Origin: Balaenoptera acutorostrata
Taxonomy: Eukaryota; Chordata; Mammalia; Artiodactyla; Balaenopteridae
Length of the DNA stretch: 64,000 nucleotides
Direction of reading: 5' to 3'
NCBI RefSeq assembly: GCF_949987535.1
Contig: NC_080082.1
Span: 33,392,011 to 33,456,010 of the forward strand
In this document: in pieces, positions 23,540 through 35,179 of the stretch
How positions within the stretch are numbered: position 1 is the stretch's first letter
How the letters are laid out: each line of letters starts with the position of its first letter
Position numbers and translations under genes: made by a program
Notes under the pieces: model-generated
What the model saw: only the letters and a program-made list of their open reading frames with translations
Database searches by the model: none
Told to the model about the DNA's origin: nothing

Positions 23540-24070
23540 TGAACTAGCCTCTGCCCCGTTGCAGGTCTTTCTCTGCCTAACTAGGCAGTCACGCTAGCCT
23601 CTTCCAACACAGCAGGCTCATTTTCACCTCCAGACGCTTGTGCTTGCTGTTACCTCTGCCTGGGATGCTCTTAATCATGTCTCTGCATTGCTTGTTTCTT
23701 TCTTAGATTTCTCTCTCAGATTGGTGCCACCTTCTGAAAGGTCTTACCTGACCGCCTGATCTAACACTGCTCATTCCCCCACATTACTCTCTCGTATTTC
23801 TAATTCTCATCGCCTGAAATCATGGCTTTAATTTGTTATATGGATATTTACACATGTATCTACATATAGGTATACACATACAGATATGTATACATACAAA
23901 CACATATGTCCTATATACATAAATGTATCTATGTGTATTTTTGGCCCAAACTAAATATTAAGTTTTGTGAATGTTGGGCCTCTATTCTTGTCTTGTTCAC
24001 CCCTGTGTCCCCAGTGCCTGGAATAGTGCCTGGCTCATAGTAGTTCTCAATAGATTCTTATTAAATGAGA
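23540..24070 (+). mobile_element. L2 LINE 3' region, split by a microsatellite
   Basis: Sense L2 landmarks are CTTGTGCTTGCTGTTACCTC, then TGCCTGGGATGCTC, TTACCTGACCGCCTGAT and the terminal AGTGCCTGGAATAGTGCCTG with TTCTTATTAAATGAG. A TA/CA/TATG-rich tract at about 23840-23935 has expanded inside it. Confidence 0.75.
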
Positions 24071-24133
24071 GAGCAAATCACTCCCAGCAGCCCCTGCTCT
24101 TACCTGATTTCTGCATTTGCTGACCTTGCGTCG

Positions 24134-24147
24134 CCCCCCCCCCCCCC
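24134..24147. repeat. C14 homopolymer
   Basis: Fourteen consecutive C residues, so the exact length may be an assembly artefact. Confidence 0.85.
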
Positions 24148-24419
24148 TTCCCGGTTCCTGTAATAGAGTATTGACAAATTCCAGGACTGAAATGACCCTG
24201 AAAAGTCCATTCTCCCACCTGTAGACAAGACTATGCCTGAGCCATTTCTGATCGATAGTGCCCCTCCCCCATTTAAATGCCTGTTCATAGATAACCCGAG
24301 TGGTACATGACCTGGCAGAGAGGAAGTTTCATTCCTGTATTTAGTATTTCTCTGCTTTGCAAAGTAGAAAGGAGAAGAAAGTCCTGATATATGTCAAGTA
24401 TAACAAGCAGTTTTCAAGT

Positions 24420-24780
24420 CCAGATTACTGGTGTCTGCCTGGAGTGACGTGTTGAAGAATTTTAGTGCCGTGTTGTGAGCTCTTTTTTTAAAAAAAATCA
24501 ATCTTGGGATTGATTAGCAGGGTCTGCATGGGCAGAGGATAGTGGGATGATGGTTTTAGGGATTTGCAGTTCCTAAAACACAGTTTCCTCTAGACATCTA
24601 CACCATCCTGCCTGCTTTTGGTGATGTCACCAAAAGATTGTGGGTAAAAGAGCTGGGTCACTACTTTCCTATACCTCATAATGAAATACTTTCTTTAACT
24701 ATCTCTTATTTTCCCTAATACGCTATAAAAGCACTAGGTCCCATTACCTCCCAAACTGGGAAGATTTCCAAGCCAAATCT
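24420..24780. promoter_or_regulatory. Unique block with two inverted repeats
   Basis: Within 150 bp there are two palindromes: AATCAATC/GATTGATT around a 4-nt spacer at 24496-24515, and CTTTTGGTGA/TCACCAAAAG around a 2-nt spacer at 24615-24636. The surroundings lack recognised repeats. The first palindrome carries TGATTGAT-like cores bound by PBX-type proteins. A regulatory role is inference. Confidence 0.35.
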
Positions 24781-26089
24781 ATAAGTAAATAATATCTCAC
24801 AAGCAAGAAAGTAAAACAGGACAAGACAAGAGACAAATGAATTCCCCCTACACGAACATGATATTCTAAGTTGAAAGACTAGACCCTAGGTCTCCAAGGA
24901 TGTGTCTAAAGATTCAAGGCTTCAGTTCTAGGTTGGTCTGTCTCTTCCTGGACTCATATTTCTAACCTCCTCCTATACATATCAACCTGGATGTTGCGTG
25001 GGTAACTCAGACTCAACACGTCCAAAACAAAACACTATCTTATGATTTGCTTCCACAATGCTCAAATGCTGCTTTGCTTCTCGTCTTCTCTAGTCATTCA
25101 GTAGATATATCTTCAGCACCTTTTTATGTGCCACATACCATTCTAGGCACTGGGCCACAGAAGTGAATGATACAGAGGATTTAGAGAAATGATGGACAAG
25201 ATTACCAGATTATACAACTGTAAGGGACACCAATTATGTTGTGTTCTTTGTAAATAATGTTGCTGGAGTTGTGAAACATGGTGGCCCTTCTCATGGAACT
25301 CAACTTCTAGAAAGGAAGATAGGAAAGAAATGAGTATACAATAAATAGAAAAAAACCCTTTTCAGATAGTGATAAGTCTTATGCAGAAAATAAAGTGGTA
25401 GAGTAGAGAGTGGGTAGCATTGGGCCACATTTGACGGGAGCACTAGGGAAGGGAAAACATCGTTGAGGAAATGACATGAATGGAGATCCAAATCAGGCAC
25501 CAAGTCAGCCATGTGAAGATTGGGGCAGAGCATTTCATGCAGAGACATAAGTACAATATTCAGAAGGTGGCAACAAGCCTGGGTATTTGAGACCCACAAT
25601 GGGGAGCCCTTTGGTTAGAGAGAATGAGTAAGGAGAGAGTGGCAGGAGAAGAGATCTGAAAGCAGGACCATGTCAGGGTGGAATCTGCAGGTCACAGCGA
25701 GGAATTCAGCTTTTGTTCTAGGCCTATGGGAAGCCATCAGAGACCTTGGGTAGGGAGTTGCAAGATCACTGTCTTAGCTGACATCCCCCATTCACCCAGT
25801 TGCCCAACCTAGAAATTTAGGTTTCTTTCTCCCATCTGGGAGGTCACCAAGCCTTATTTATTGTCTCCCTTAAATGCCTCTCAAATTGCCCCCTTTCATT
25901 TCATACCCATGGCCTAGTCCTTTCTTATTTAAATTTTCCCAGGAGGCCTCCTAGGGGGCCTCACTGCCCTAGTCTCTCCCAGAACTCTCTGACTTTGATA
26001 TTGCCACCCAAAGTAAAGTTCCCTGCCTAGAAATCTTGGCTTAGTCTCTGTGGCCCATTGGTTAGGGTTCAAGTCCGAGCATCACTCCG
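24781..26089. other. Unclassified old sequence
   Basis: The part at 25280-25780 (for example TCAGCCATGTGAAGATTGGG, then CTATGGGAAGCCATCAGAGA) looks like a worn antisense mammalian interspersed repeat that I cannot name. CTTCAGCACCTTTTTATGTG near 25110-25150 is an L2/MIR-like end. No gene is visible. Confidence 0.35.
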
Positions 26090-26460
26090 ACCTTCTTAAC
26101 ACCTCCTATCTCTAACACTTCTCATACTTTTAGGCTCACTGAACTCACTGCTTTACAGGAAACATTCTTTATGTGCCCATATTTATGTATGCTTTTCCAC
26201 TTCCCTGGAATGTCATTCTCATTTGACCAATGCCAATCGGTGCTTTAAGATACATCTCAAATCCACCTCTTCTGAGAAGGTTTCCCTGACTTCATCACGT
26301 AAAGTCCTGTGTCAGATTCTGGGACATTTCTCCCATAGCTTTTGCCAAGTTGGGTTCAGAGTTCTCTGGGCACAGGACCAACGCCCTCAATCTTGGAAGC
26401 TCCTGAGAGCAGAGATCATAGCTTGTGTCTCTAAGAATGTCAGGGCCAACCAGGTGCCCA
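26090..26460 (+). mobile_element. L2 LINE 3'-region fragment
   Basis: TTCCACTTCCCTGGAATGTC, then CAAATCCACCTCTTCTGAGA and AGGTTTCCCTGACTTCATCA are typical of the sense L2 3' region. The open frames inside are by-products. Confidence 0.7.
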
Positions 26461-27759
26461 AGAAATACTGAACTTAAGAGAGGCATTCCATGACCCACAG
26501 AGACCCCTACAGAGAGGAAGGAGGACATGTGTCATTTTCTAAGGCATCTTGAAGGACCATCCTTGGGTACAGCAGCCAGCAGCCACAGCTCTTCAAATGC
26601 TGGCATCTAAGCTGTTCAACTGCCGATTTGGAATCCAGGCAAGGAAGAGATGCTGTCTCTCTTTCCTGGCATCTCTGGAACCAATCAAGTTAAATCGGCC
26701 TGCAACAGCAACACAAAGACTAGATAATTTGTAACCGGTCATCAGACTACTTGTCAAGTCAAGCTAATGACGAGGTTACTTTAACAACACACATCTGTGT
26801 GGACAGACACAAGCAGCACAAAGACTGGCATGTCTGACTGCTCCCATGATCAGAAAAAAAAAAAAGCAAATGTATGACCAAATATATGATCAGACCCAGG
26901 GAAGGCCCCAAATAGATATTCAAGAAGAATCTAAAGAAAGTAGGCAGTGGAGCTAAGAATATTAATCTACACTCTCAAATTTCTGCCTTTTTCCATTTAT
27001 ATAACCCACAAAACACCATCTAGAACTGAATGAATGCTTATTGGCAAATAATGATTATTTAGATTATAACAATAGTCATTATTTACTCAGTAAGAGCCTG
27101 GGCAGAATGATAAAAATGAAAATACGATACCTGGACTCAACATGCTTAGATCTAATAAAGCAGGAGAGAGATGATACAGAGTTTATTGTCTGAAGGGATG
27201 GTCCTGGAGAGGAGTTAGTCAACAGCTCTGCTTGTTTGGAGATGGGGAAACTGAGGCCCAGATTGAGGAAGAGACTGGCTTATGGGCAGTCAGCTTGTTG
27301 TTCCAAGATTAGAACATGTGCACACAGGTAACACCAATACAAGGTGAACTAGGCAAAGAGCTTCTCCTAGGCAGGTTTGGAGAAGCAGCATGAGAACAAG
27401 GCCCAGAAGATGGAGAGATTTATTTCATTTGGAGTCCAGAATAGGTTGCTGGGAGAGAAATCATGTGAACAGGGCCTTGGGGTGGACAGGATTCTGACAA
27501 ATTTGGAGGAAGGATACTCCGGGGTGGAGGGATAGGTGGATTAGAGAACAGGAGAAGCAGAGAGAAGGATGGTTCTGAGACTCCCAGGAATGTGCTCTGT
27601 GTGTGATCTGGCCAGATGAGCGAATGCAGGGAGGGAGGCACACTGCAGTTTCCCAGCCTGCCAAAACGGACCTTCACCCTCACCAGCATCACCTCCCACT
27701 TGGACTTTGTAATTATCTCCACTTTGGGTCCTTATAGTATATTCCTCACCTTCCAGTCA
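26461..27759. other. Unique stretch; MIR trace at 27235-27315
   Basis: The 26560-26850 part is repeat-free and motif-dense (for example AACCAATCAAGTTAAATCGG) and could be conserved. GATGGGGAAACTGAGGCCCA at 27240-27259 is a reversed MIR core. The rest is unclassified. Confidence 0.4.
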
Positions 27760-28204
27760 ATGTAATCTTTTAAAAATATAAATTAGATCCCACCATGCTC
27801 CTGAATAAAATTCCCAGTTGTTTCCCACTTTACTTAGAATAACACCCCAATTCCATCTCATTGTAATATCTCTGAGCCTGGAATCTTTTGTACAAATGGC
27901 TCCTTACTCATTACATTCCAGCCCCTCTAAACCTCCTCTCTCCTCCTCAGATATGCAAAGCTTCTTCTTATTTCAGGGCCTTTGTACTCACTGCTTCCTC
28001 TACATAGAAATCTTACCTGCAGATCTTCCCTTGGCTGATTTCTTCTGAGTTCAGAATGTCACCTGTTCAATAAAACCACTTCCTCATTCTGTATCTCTGA
28101 CTTCTCCTTTCCCAAATCCCAGTACCTCTTGGGCAACATCCCTCTGTTCTGTTTTCTTCTTGGAACTTATCAGGCTGTAGTTTGACTCTATTAACTACTT
28201 CAAG
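27760..28204 (+). mobile_element. L2 LINE 3'-region fragment
   Basis: AGATCCCACCATGCTCCTGA, CATTCCAGCCCCTCTAAACC, TTCAGGGCCTTTGTACTCAC and TAGAAATCTTACCTGCAGAT are sense L2 landmarks. The fragment stops against the ancient L1 that begins near 28205. Confidence 0.75.
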
Positions 28205-28486
28205 AGGATGAATTATTCAATAAGAGCTGCTGGGGACATTGATAATCTGCAAAGAATTAAAATCAGATCCCTACCTCACACCACACATCAAAATTAATTC
28301 CAGGTAAATCAGTCACCTACAGGTAAAAGGCAAAATTTTAAGCCTTTTAAAGAAAATGTAGGAAAAATTTTTCAGGAATGCTGGATGGGGAGAATTTTCT
28401 TGTGAAAGATCAAAATAATGATAGTAGTAATCATCATCATCATCACAAGCACAGAGCATTAACAAACATGACTACATTAAAGTTAG
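28205..28486 (+). mobile_element. Ancient L1 (L1M type), fragment 1 of 3
   Basis: This is the ORF2 carboxy-terminal coding region of an old L1 in sense orientation. It contains AGATCCCTACCTCACACCAC followed by AAAATTAATTCCAGGTAAAT, which corresponds to the conserved D-P-Y-L-T-P-H-I-K-I-N-S-R motif, and then reaches the start of the region that codes for K-L-R-N-F-C-S-S-K. It is interrupted exactly at that motif by the younger L1 at 28504-34438. Confidence 0.85.
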
Positions 28487-28503
28487 GAACTTCTGTTCAT
28501 CAA
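28487..28503 (+). repeat. Target-site duplication, left copy
   Basis: GAACTTCTGTTCATCAA, identical in all 17 bases to the right copy at 34439-34455. It is ORF2 sequence of the ancient host L1. Confidence 0.95.
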
Positions 28504-29391
28504 GAAGATGGCAGAATAGAAGGATGTGCACTCACTCCCTCTTGCTAGAGCACCAGAATCACCACTAACTGAACAACCATCAAAAGGAAGACACTGGAAC
28601 TCACCAAAAAAGACACTCCACATCCAAAGACAAAGGAGAAGCCACAATTGAGATGGTAGGAGGGGCGCAATCACAATAAAATCAAATCCCATAACCACTG
28701 GGTGGGTGATTCACAAACTGGGGAACAATTATATCTCCGAAGTCCACCCACTGGAGTGAAGGTTCTGAGCCCCATGTCAGGCTTCCCAACTTGGGTGTTT
28801 GGCAATGGGAGGGGGAATTCCCAGAGAATCAGACTTTGAAGGCTAGTGGGATTTGATTGCAGTACTTTGACAGGACTGGGGGAAACAGAGACTCCACTCT
28901 TGGAGGGCACACACAAAGTAGTGTGCACATCAGGACCCAGAGGAAGGAGCAGTGACCCCAGGGGAGACTGAACCAGACCTACCTGCTAGTGTTGGAGGGT
29001 CTCCTGCAGAGGCGGGGGGTGGCTGCGGCTCACCGTGGGGACAAGGACACTGGCAGCAGAAGTTCTGGGAAGGACTCCTTGGCATGAGCTCTCCCAGAGT
29101 CTGTCATTAGCCCCACCAAAGAGCCCAGGTAGGTTCCAGTGTTGGGTTGCCTCAGGCCAAACAACCAAGAGGGAGGGAACTCAGCCTCACCCATCAGCAG
29201 ACAAGCAGATTAAAGTTTTACTGAACTCTGCCCACCAGAGCAACACCCAGCTCTACCCACCACCAGTCCCTCCCATCAGGAAGCTTACACAAGCCTCTTA
29301 GGTAGCCTCATCCACCAGACAGTGGAAGCAAGAAGAATGAAAATCCTACAGCCTGCGGAATGAAAACCACATTCACAGAAAGATAGACAAA
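28504..29391 (+). promoter_or_regulatory. L1 5' UTR / internal promoter
   Basis: About 890 bp between the left target-site duplication and the ORF1 start. It carries AAGATGGC near the first base, a YY1 site that sets the transcription start in other L1 families. Open frames crossing it on either strand are not genes. Promoter activity is inferred from the family. Confidence 0.75.
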
Positions 29392-30299
29392 ATGAAAAGG
29401 CAGAGAACTATGTACCAGATGAAGGAACAAGATAAAACCCCAGAAAAACAACTAAATGAAGTGGAGATAGGCAACCTTCCAGAAAAAGAATTCAGAAAAA
29501 TGATAGTGAAGATGATCCAGGACCTCAGAAAAAGAATGGAGGCAAAGATCAAGAAGATGCAAGAAATGTTTAACAAAGACCTAGAAGAATTAAAGAACAA
29601 ACCCTTAGAAGAATTAAAGAACAAACAGAGATGAACAATATAATAACTGAAATGAAAAATACACTAAAAGGAATCAACAGCAGAATAACTGAGGCAGAAG
29701 AACGGATAAGTGACCTGGAAGACAGAATGGTGGAATTCACTGCTGCAGAACAGAATGAAAAGAAATGAAAACAGCCTAAGAGACCTCTGGGACATCATTA
29801 AACCACCAACATTTGCATTATAGGGATCCCAGAAGGAGAAGAGAGAGAGAAATGACCCGAGAAAATATTTGAAGAGATTACAGTTGAAAAATTCCCTAAC
29901 ATGGGAAAGGAAATACCCACCCAAGTGGAAGCGCAGAGAGTCCCAGGCAGGATAAACCTAGGGAGAAACACACCGAGACACATAGTAATCAAATTGACAA
30001 AAATTAAAGACAAAGAAAAATTATTGAAAGCAACAAGGGAATAACAACAAATATCATACAAAGGAAATCCCGTAAGGTCAACAGCTGATCTCTCAGCAGA
30101 AACTCTACAAGCCAGAAGGGAGTGGCATGATAAATTTAAACTCATGAAAGGGAAGACCCTACAACCAAGGTTACTCTACAAGTCAAGGATCTCATTCAGA
30201 TTCAGCAGAGAAATCAAAAGCTTTATAGACAAGCAAAAGCTAAGAGAATTCAGCACCACCAAACCAGCTCTACAACAAATGCTAAAGGAACTTCTCTAA
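29392..30299 (+). pseudogene. L1 ORF1 (RNA-binding coiled-coil protein), broken
   Basis: ORF1p is the trimeric RNA chaperone of the L1 ribonucleoprotein. It normally has a coiled coil, an RRM and a C-terminal domain. Translation starts MKRQRTMYQM at 29392 and runs through a lysine/glutamate-rich coiled-coil segment to a stop at 29632-29634. Just before the stop, a 24-bp unit is duplicated in tandem (29581-29604 and 29605-29628), adding eight in-frame residues. Two bases appear to be missing right after the duplication compared with the family, which shifts the frame. The coiled coil continues in another frame from 29631 and stops again at 29766-29768. Later sequence still reads as ORF1 in pieces, and the expected end (ending L-K-E-L-L) is at 30299. 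Expected length is about 300 residues. Non-functional. Confidence 0.9.
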
Positions 30300-30354
30300 G
30301 TGGGAAACACAAAAGAAAAGAAACTACAAAAACAAACCTAAAACTATTAAGAAA

Positions 30355-33300
30355 ATGGTAATAGGAGCATACATATCAATAATTACCTTAAATGTGAATG
30401 GATTAAATGTTCCAACCAAAAGACACAGTCTCACTGAATGGATACAAAAACAAGACCCATATATATGCTGTCTACAAGAGACCCCCTTCAGACCTAGGGA
30501 CACATACAGACTGAAAGTGAGGGGATGGAAAAAGACATTCCATGCAAATGGAAATCAAAAGAAAAGTGGAGTAGCAATACTCGTACCAGATAAAATAGAA
30601 TTTTAAATAAAGAATGTTACAAGAGACAAGGAAGGACACTACATAATGATCAAAGAATCAATCCAAGAAGAAGATATAACAATTATAAATATATATGCAC
30701 CCAATATAGGAACACCTCAATACATAAGGCAAATGCCAACAGCTATAAAAGAGGATATCAACAGTAACACAATAATAGTGGAGGACTTTAACTCCTCACT
30801 TACACCAATGGACAGATCATCCAGACAGAAAATTAATAAGGAAACACAAGTTTTAAATGACACAATAGACCAGGTAGATTTAATTGATATTTGTAGGACA
30901 TTCCATCCAAAAACAGTAGATTACACTTTCTTCTCAAGAGCACATGGAACATTCTCCAGGATAGATCACATGTTGGGTCACAAATCAAGCCTCGGTAAAT
31001 TTAAGAAAATTGAAATCATATCAAGCATCTTTTCTGAACACAACCCTATGAGATTAGAAATCAATTACCGGGGAAAAAAAGTAAAAACCACAAACACATG
31101 GAGGCTAAAGAATACGTTACTAAATAACTAAGAGATCACTGAAGAAATCAAAAAGGAAATCAAAAAATAGCTAGAGACAAATGACAACAAAAACACGATG
31201 ATCCAAAACCCATGGGATGCAGCAAAAGCAGTTCTAAGAGGGAAGTTTATAGCAATACAATCCTACCTCAAGAAATAAGAAAAATCTCAAATAAACAATC
31301 TAACCTTACAACTAAAGGAACTAGAGAAAGAAGAACAAACAAAACTCAAAGTTAGTAGAAGGAAAGAAATCATAAAGATCAGAGCAGAAATAAATGAAAT
31401 AGAAACAAAGAAAACAGTAGCAAAGATCAATAAAGCTAAAAGCTAGTTCTTTGAGAAGATAAACAAAATTGATAAACCATTAGCCAGACTCATCAAGAAA
31501 AAGAGGGAAAGACTCAAATCAATAAAATTAAAAATGAAAAAGGGGAAGTTACAATGGACACTGCATAAATACAAAGCATCATAAGAGACTACTACAAGAA
31601 ACTCTATGCCAATAAAATGGACAACCTGGAAGAAATGGACAAATTCTTAGAAAAGTATAACCTTCCAAGACTGAACCAGGAAGAAATAGAAAATATAAAC
31701 AGACCAATCACAAGCACTGAAATTGAAACTGTGCTTAAAAATCTTAAAACAAAGATTAAAAATCTTCCAACTGTGATTAAAAATCTTCCAACAAACAGAA
31801 GCCCAGGACCAGATGGCTTTACAGGTGAATTCTATCAAACATTTAGTAAAGAGCTAACACCCATCCTTCCCATCCTTCTCAAACTCTTCCAAAATATTGC
31901 AGAGGAAGGAACACTCCCACACTCATTCTTTGAGACCACCATCACCCTGATACCAAAACCAGACCAAGATACTACAAAAAAGAGGAAATTACAGACCAAT
32001 ATCACTGATGAATATAGATGCAAAAATCCTCAACAAAATACTAGCAAACAGAATCCAACAACACATTAAAAGGATCATAACACCATGATCAAGTGAGAGT
32101 TATCCCAAGGATGCAGGGATTCTTCAATATACACAAATCAATCAATATGACACACCATATTAACAGATTGAAGAATAAAAACCATATGATCATCTCAGTA
32201 GATGCAGAAAAAGCTCTTGACAAAATTCAACACCGATTTATGATTAAAAACTCTCCAGAAAGTGGGCATAGAGAGAACCTACCTCAACATAATAGAGGCC
32301 ATATATGACAAACCCACAGCAAACATCATTCTCAATGGTAAAAAACGGAAAGCATTTCCTCTAAGATCAGGAACAAGACAAGGATGTCCACTCTCGCCAG
32401 TATTATTCAACATAGTTTTGGAAGTCCTAGCCATGGCAATCAGAGAAGAAAAAGAAATAAAAGGAATACAAATTGGAAAAAAAGTAAAACTGTCACTGTT
32501 TGCAGATGACATGATACTATACATACAGAATCCTAAAAATGCCACCAGAAAACTACTAGAGTTAATCAATGAATTTGGTAAAGTTGCAGAATGCAAAATT
32601 AATGCACAGAAATCTCTTGCATTCCTATACACTAACAATGAAAGATCAGAAAGAGAAATTAGGGAAACAATCCCATTCACCACTGTAACAAAAAAAATGA
32701 AATACCTAGGAATAAACCTACCTAAGGACGTAAAAGACCTGTACTCAGGAAACTATAAGACACTGATGAAAGAAATCAAAGGTGACACAAACAGATGGAG
32801 AGATCTATCATAGTCTTGGATTGGAATAAGCAATATTGTGAAAATGACTATACTACCCAAAGCAATCTACAGATTCAAAGCAATCCCTAACAAATTACCA
32901 ATGGCATTTTTCACAGAACTAGAATAAAAAAATCTTAAAATATGTATGGAGACACAAAAGACCCTGAATAGCCAAAGCAATCTTCAGGGGAAAAAGCAGA
33001 GCTGGAGGAATCAGACTTCCTGACTTTAGACTATACTACAAAGCTACAGTAATCAAGATAATATAGTACTGTCACAAAAAAACAGAAATATAGATCAATG
33101 GAACAGGATAGAAAGCCCAGAGATAAACCCACGCAACTGTGGTCAACTAATCTATGACAAAGGAGGCAAAGATATACAATGGAGAAAAGACAGTCTCTTC
33201 AATAAGTGGTGCTGGGAAAACTGGACAGCTACATGTAAAAGAATGAAATTAGAACACTCCCTAACACCATACACAAAAATAAACTCAAAATGGATTAAAG

Positions 33301-34221
33301 ACCTAAATGTAAGGCCAGACACTATAAAACTCTTAGAGGAAAACATAGGAAGAACACCCTTTGACATAAATCACAGCAAGATCTTTTTTGACCCACCTCC
33401 TAGAGTAATGGAAATAAAAACAAAAACAAATGTGACCTAATGAAACTTAAAAGCTTTTGCACAGCAAAGGAAACTAAACAAGACGTAAAAGACAGCCCTC
33501 AGAATGGGAGAAAATATTTGCAACTGAATCAATGGACAAAGGATTAATCTCCAAAATATATAAACAGTTCATGCAGCTCGATATTAAAAAAAAAAACAAC
33601 CCAATCAAAAAATGGGCAGAAGACCGAAATAGACATTTCTCCAAAGAAGACATGCAGGTGGCCAAGAGGCACATGAAAAGCTGCTCAACATCACTAATTA
33701 TTAGAGAAATGCAAATCAAAACTACAATGAGGTATCACCTCACACCAGTTAGAATGGGCATCATCAGAAAATCTACAAAAAACAAATGCTGGAGAGGGTG
33801 TGGAGAAAAGGGAACCCTCTTGCACTGTTGGTGGGAATGTAAATTGATACAGCCACTATGGAGAACAGTATGGAGGTCTCTTCAATAACTAAAAATAGAA
33901 TTACCCTATGACCCAGCAATCCCACTACTGGGCATATACCCAGAGAAAACCATAATTCAAAAAGACACCTGCACCCCAATGTTCATTGCAGCACTATTTA
34001 CAATAGCCAGGTGATGGAAGCAACTTAAATGCCCATCGACAGACAAATGGATAAAGAAGATGTGGCACATATGTACAATGGAATATTACTCAGCCATAAA
34101 AAGGAACGAAATTGGGTCATTTGTAGAGACGTGGATGGACCTAGAGACGGTCATACAGAGTGAAGTAAGTCAGAAAGAGAAAAACAAATATCATATATTA
34201 ACGCATATATGTGGAACCTAG
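30355..34221 (+). pseudogene. L1 ORF2 (endonuclease / reverse transcriptase), broken
   Basis: ORF2p nicks DNA and primes reverse transcription at the nick. The frame opens MVIGAYISIITLNVNGLN at 30355. The endonuclease domain (30355-31131) has the N-V-N-G-L-N and Q-E-T motifs, S-R-I-D-H, and a terminal S-E-H-N in place of the usual S-D-H. It is cut by a stop at 30604 (AAA to TAA) and by another at 31129. More stops follow near 31168, 31276 and 31444. The reverse-transcriptase region keeps [11 protein letters not shown] near 31800, [12 protein letters not shown] near 32365 and the catalytic F-A-D-D at 32499-32510, with frameshifts near 32070 and 32260. A 21-bp unit is repeated at 31733-31795. 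The C-terminal Cys-His cluster C-x3-C-x7-H-x4-C is intact at 33787-33840. Full span is about 1290 codons, normal for L1. Confidence 0.95.
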
Positions 34222-34438
34222 AAAAATGGTACAGATGAACCGGTTTGCAAGGCAGAAATAGAGACACAAATGCAGAGAACAAACATATGGACACCAAGGC
34301 AGGAAAGTGGGGTGGGGGTGGTGGTGTGATGAATTGAGAGATTGGGATTGACATGTATACACCAATATGTATAAAATAGATGACTAATAAGAACCTGCTG
34401 CTTAAAAAAATAAAATACAATTCAAAAAGAAAAAAAAA
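34222..34438 (+). other. L1 3' UTR and A-rich tail
   Basis: This follows the ORF2 stop at 34219-34221. It contains a G-rich polypurine-like stretch (GGGGTGGGGGTGGTGG near 34308) and ends in ATAAAATACAATTCAAAAAG plus an A-run up to the right target-site duplication. Confidence 0.85.
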
Positions 34439-35167
34439 GAACTTCTGTTCATCAAAAACAATAAAGAAAGTTGGGGGAAAACACCACAAACTGGAACAAT
34501 ACATTTTCCAGACAATCAATAATCAATCAATAAAACTTAAGTATTTAGAATATTTAAAGAACTCTTGAAAATTAAGGAGAATAAGGAAAACAACTCAATA
34601 GAAAATAAGCAAAAGACGTGAACAGGAACTTCACAGAGGAGGAAACATAAATGGCCAGCAAAGAGTGGACCTCATGCTCAACCTTAGTTGTAAACAGGGA
34701 AAGAGAAACTAAAACCATAGTGAAACCCTTTTTATACCCACTAGATTGGCCAAATATTAATAATATCAATACAATCAACTTTCAATGAGGATGTGAGGTG
34801 GTGGAAACTCAAACAGCAATCTTAGAATATAAGTAAAAAAAACCAAACAAACAGAAATAATCAGAAAAACAATCTGGCAGCATTTAAAAAAATTAGAAAG
34901 TACGCCTGGTAAGACCTAAAATTTTGACTCTTTGTCTCTACCTAGAGAAACACATGCATGTAAATTCCAGAGGCATGTCTGTGAGTATTTGTAACAGTTT
35001 TGTTTAAAATTGCTCAAACAGGAAAAACCTAAATGCCCATACACAGAATAATGGATGCATAAATGATGGAATACACATAAATGAAATACTACGTAGCAGC
35101 GAAAATGAATAAGCTACAGCTACATGCATCAATGAGGATGAAATTTAGAAGATAAAATGGAATAAAA
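34439..35167 (+). mobile_element. Ancient L1 (L1M type), fragment 2 of 3
   Basis: The host L1 resumes here. The first 17 bases (34439-34455) are the right target-site duplication, and the ORF2 tail then continues with ACAATAAAGAAAGTTGGGGG. Later parts read as worn L1 ORF2 carboxy-end and 3' region, for example CAGGAAAAACCTAAATGCCC near 35020 and ATGGAATACACATAAATGAA near 35066. Confidence 0.85.
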
Positions 35168-35179
35168 AAACAATTGCAG

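Larger units (their letters stand above)
28504..34438 (+). mobile_element. Full-length LINE-1, inactivated
   Basis: A complete L1 of about 5.9 kb. The 5' UTR (28504-29391) begins with a YY1-type AAGATGGC motif at 28505-28512, the normal L1 5' start, so the element is not 5'-truncated. ORF1 spans 29392-30299, the intergenic spacer is about 55 bp, ORF2 spans 30355-34221, and the 3' UTR runs to an A-rich tail ending at 34438. Perfect 17-bp target-site duplications flank it. Both frames are broken, so it cannot move by itself now. It lies in the same orientation as the ancient L1 it interrupts. The family matches cetartiodactyl L1 by its protein and 3'-UTR texture; the subfamily is not assigned. 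Confidence 0.96.

Noticed and set aside
23111..23542. 143-codon open frame with a donor-like CCCAG|GTATGG
   Set aside because: No recognisable domain. The region is unclassified and the frame passes straight through the supposed donor; no acceptor-donor pair forms a convincing exon.
30355..34221. Active retrotransposon capable of movement
   Set aside because: ORF1 is frameshifted and ORF2 has multiple stops and frameshifts, so it cannot encode its own machinery.
29373..34519. Minus-strand open frames across the L1
   Set aside because: They are complements of ORF1, ORF2 or UTR sequence. The A-rich sense strand of L1 gives T-rich antisense codons, so the peptides look hydrophobic without being real membrane proteins.
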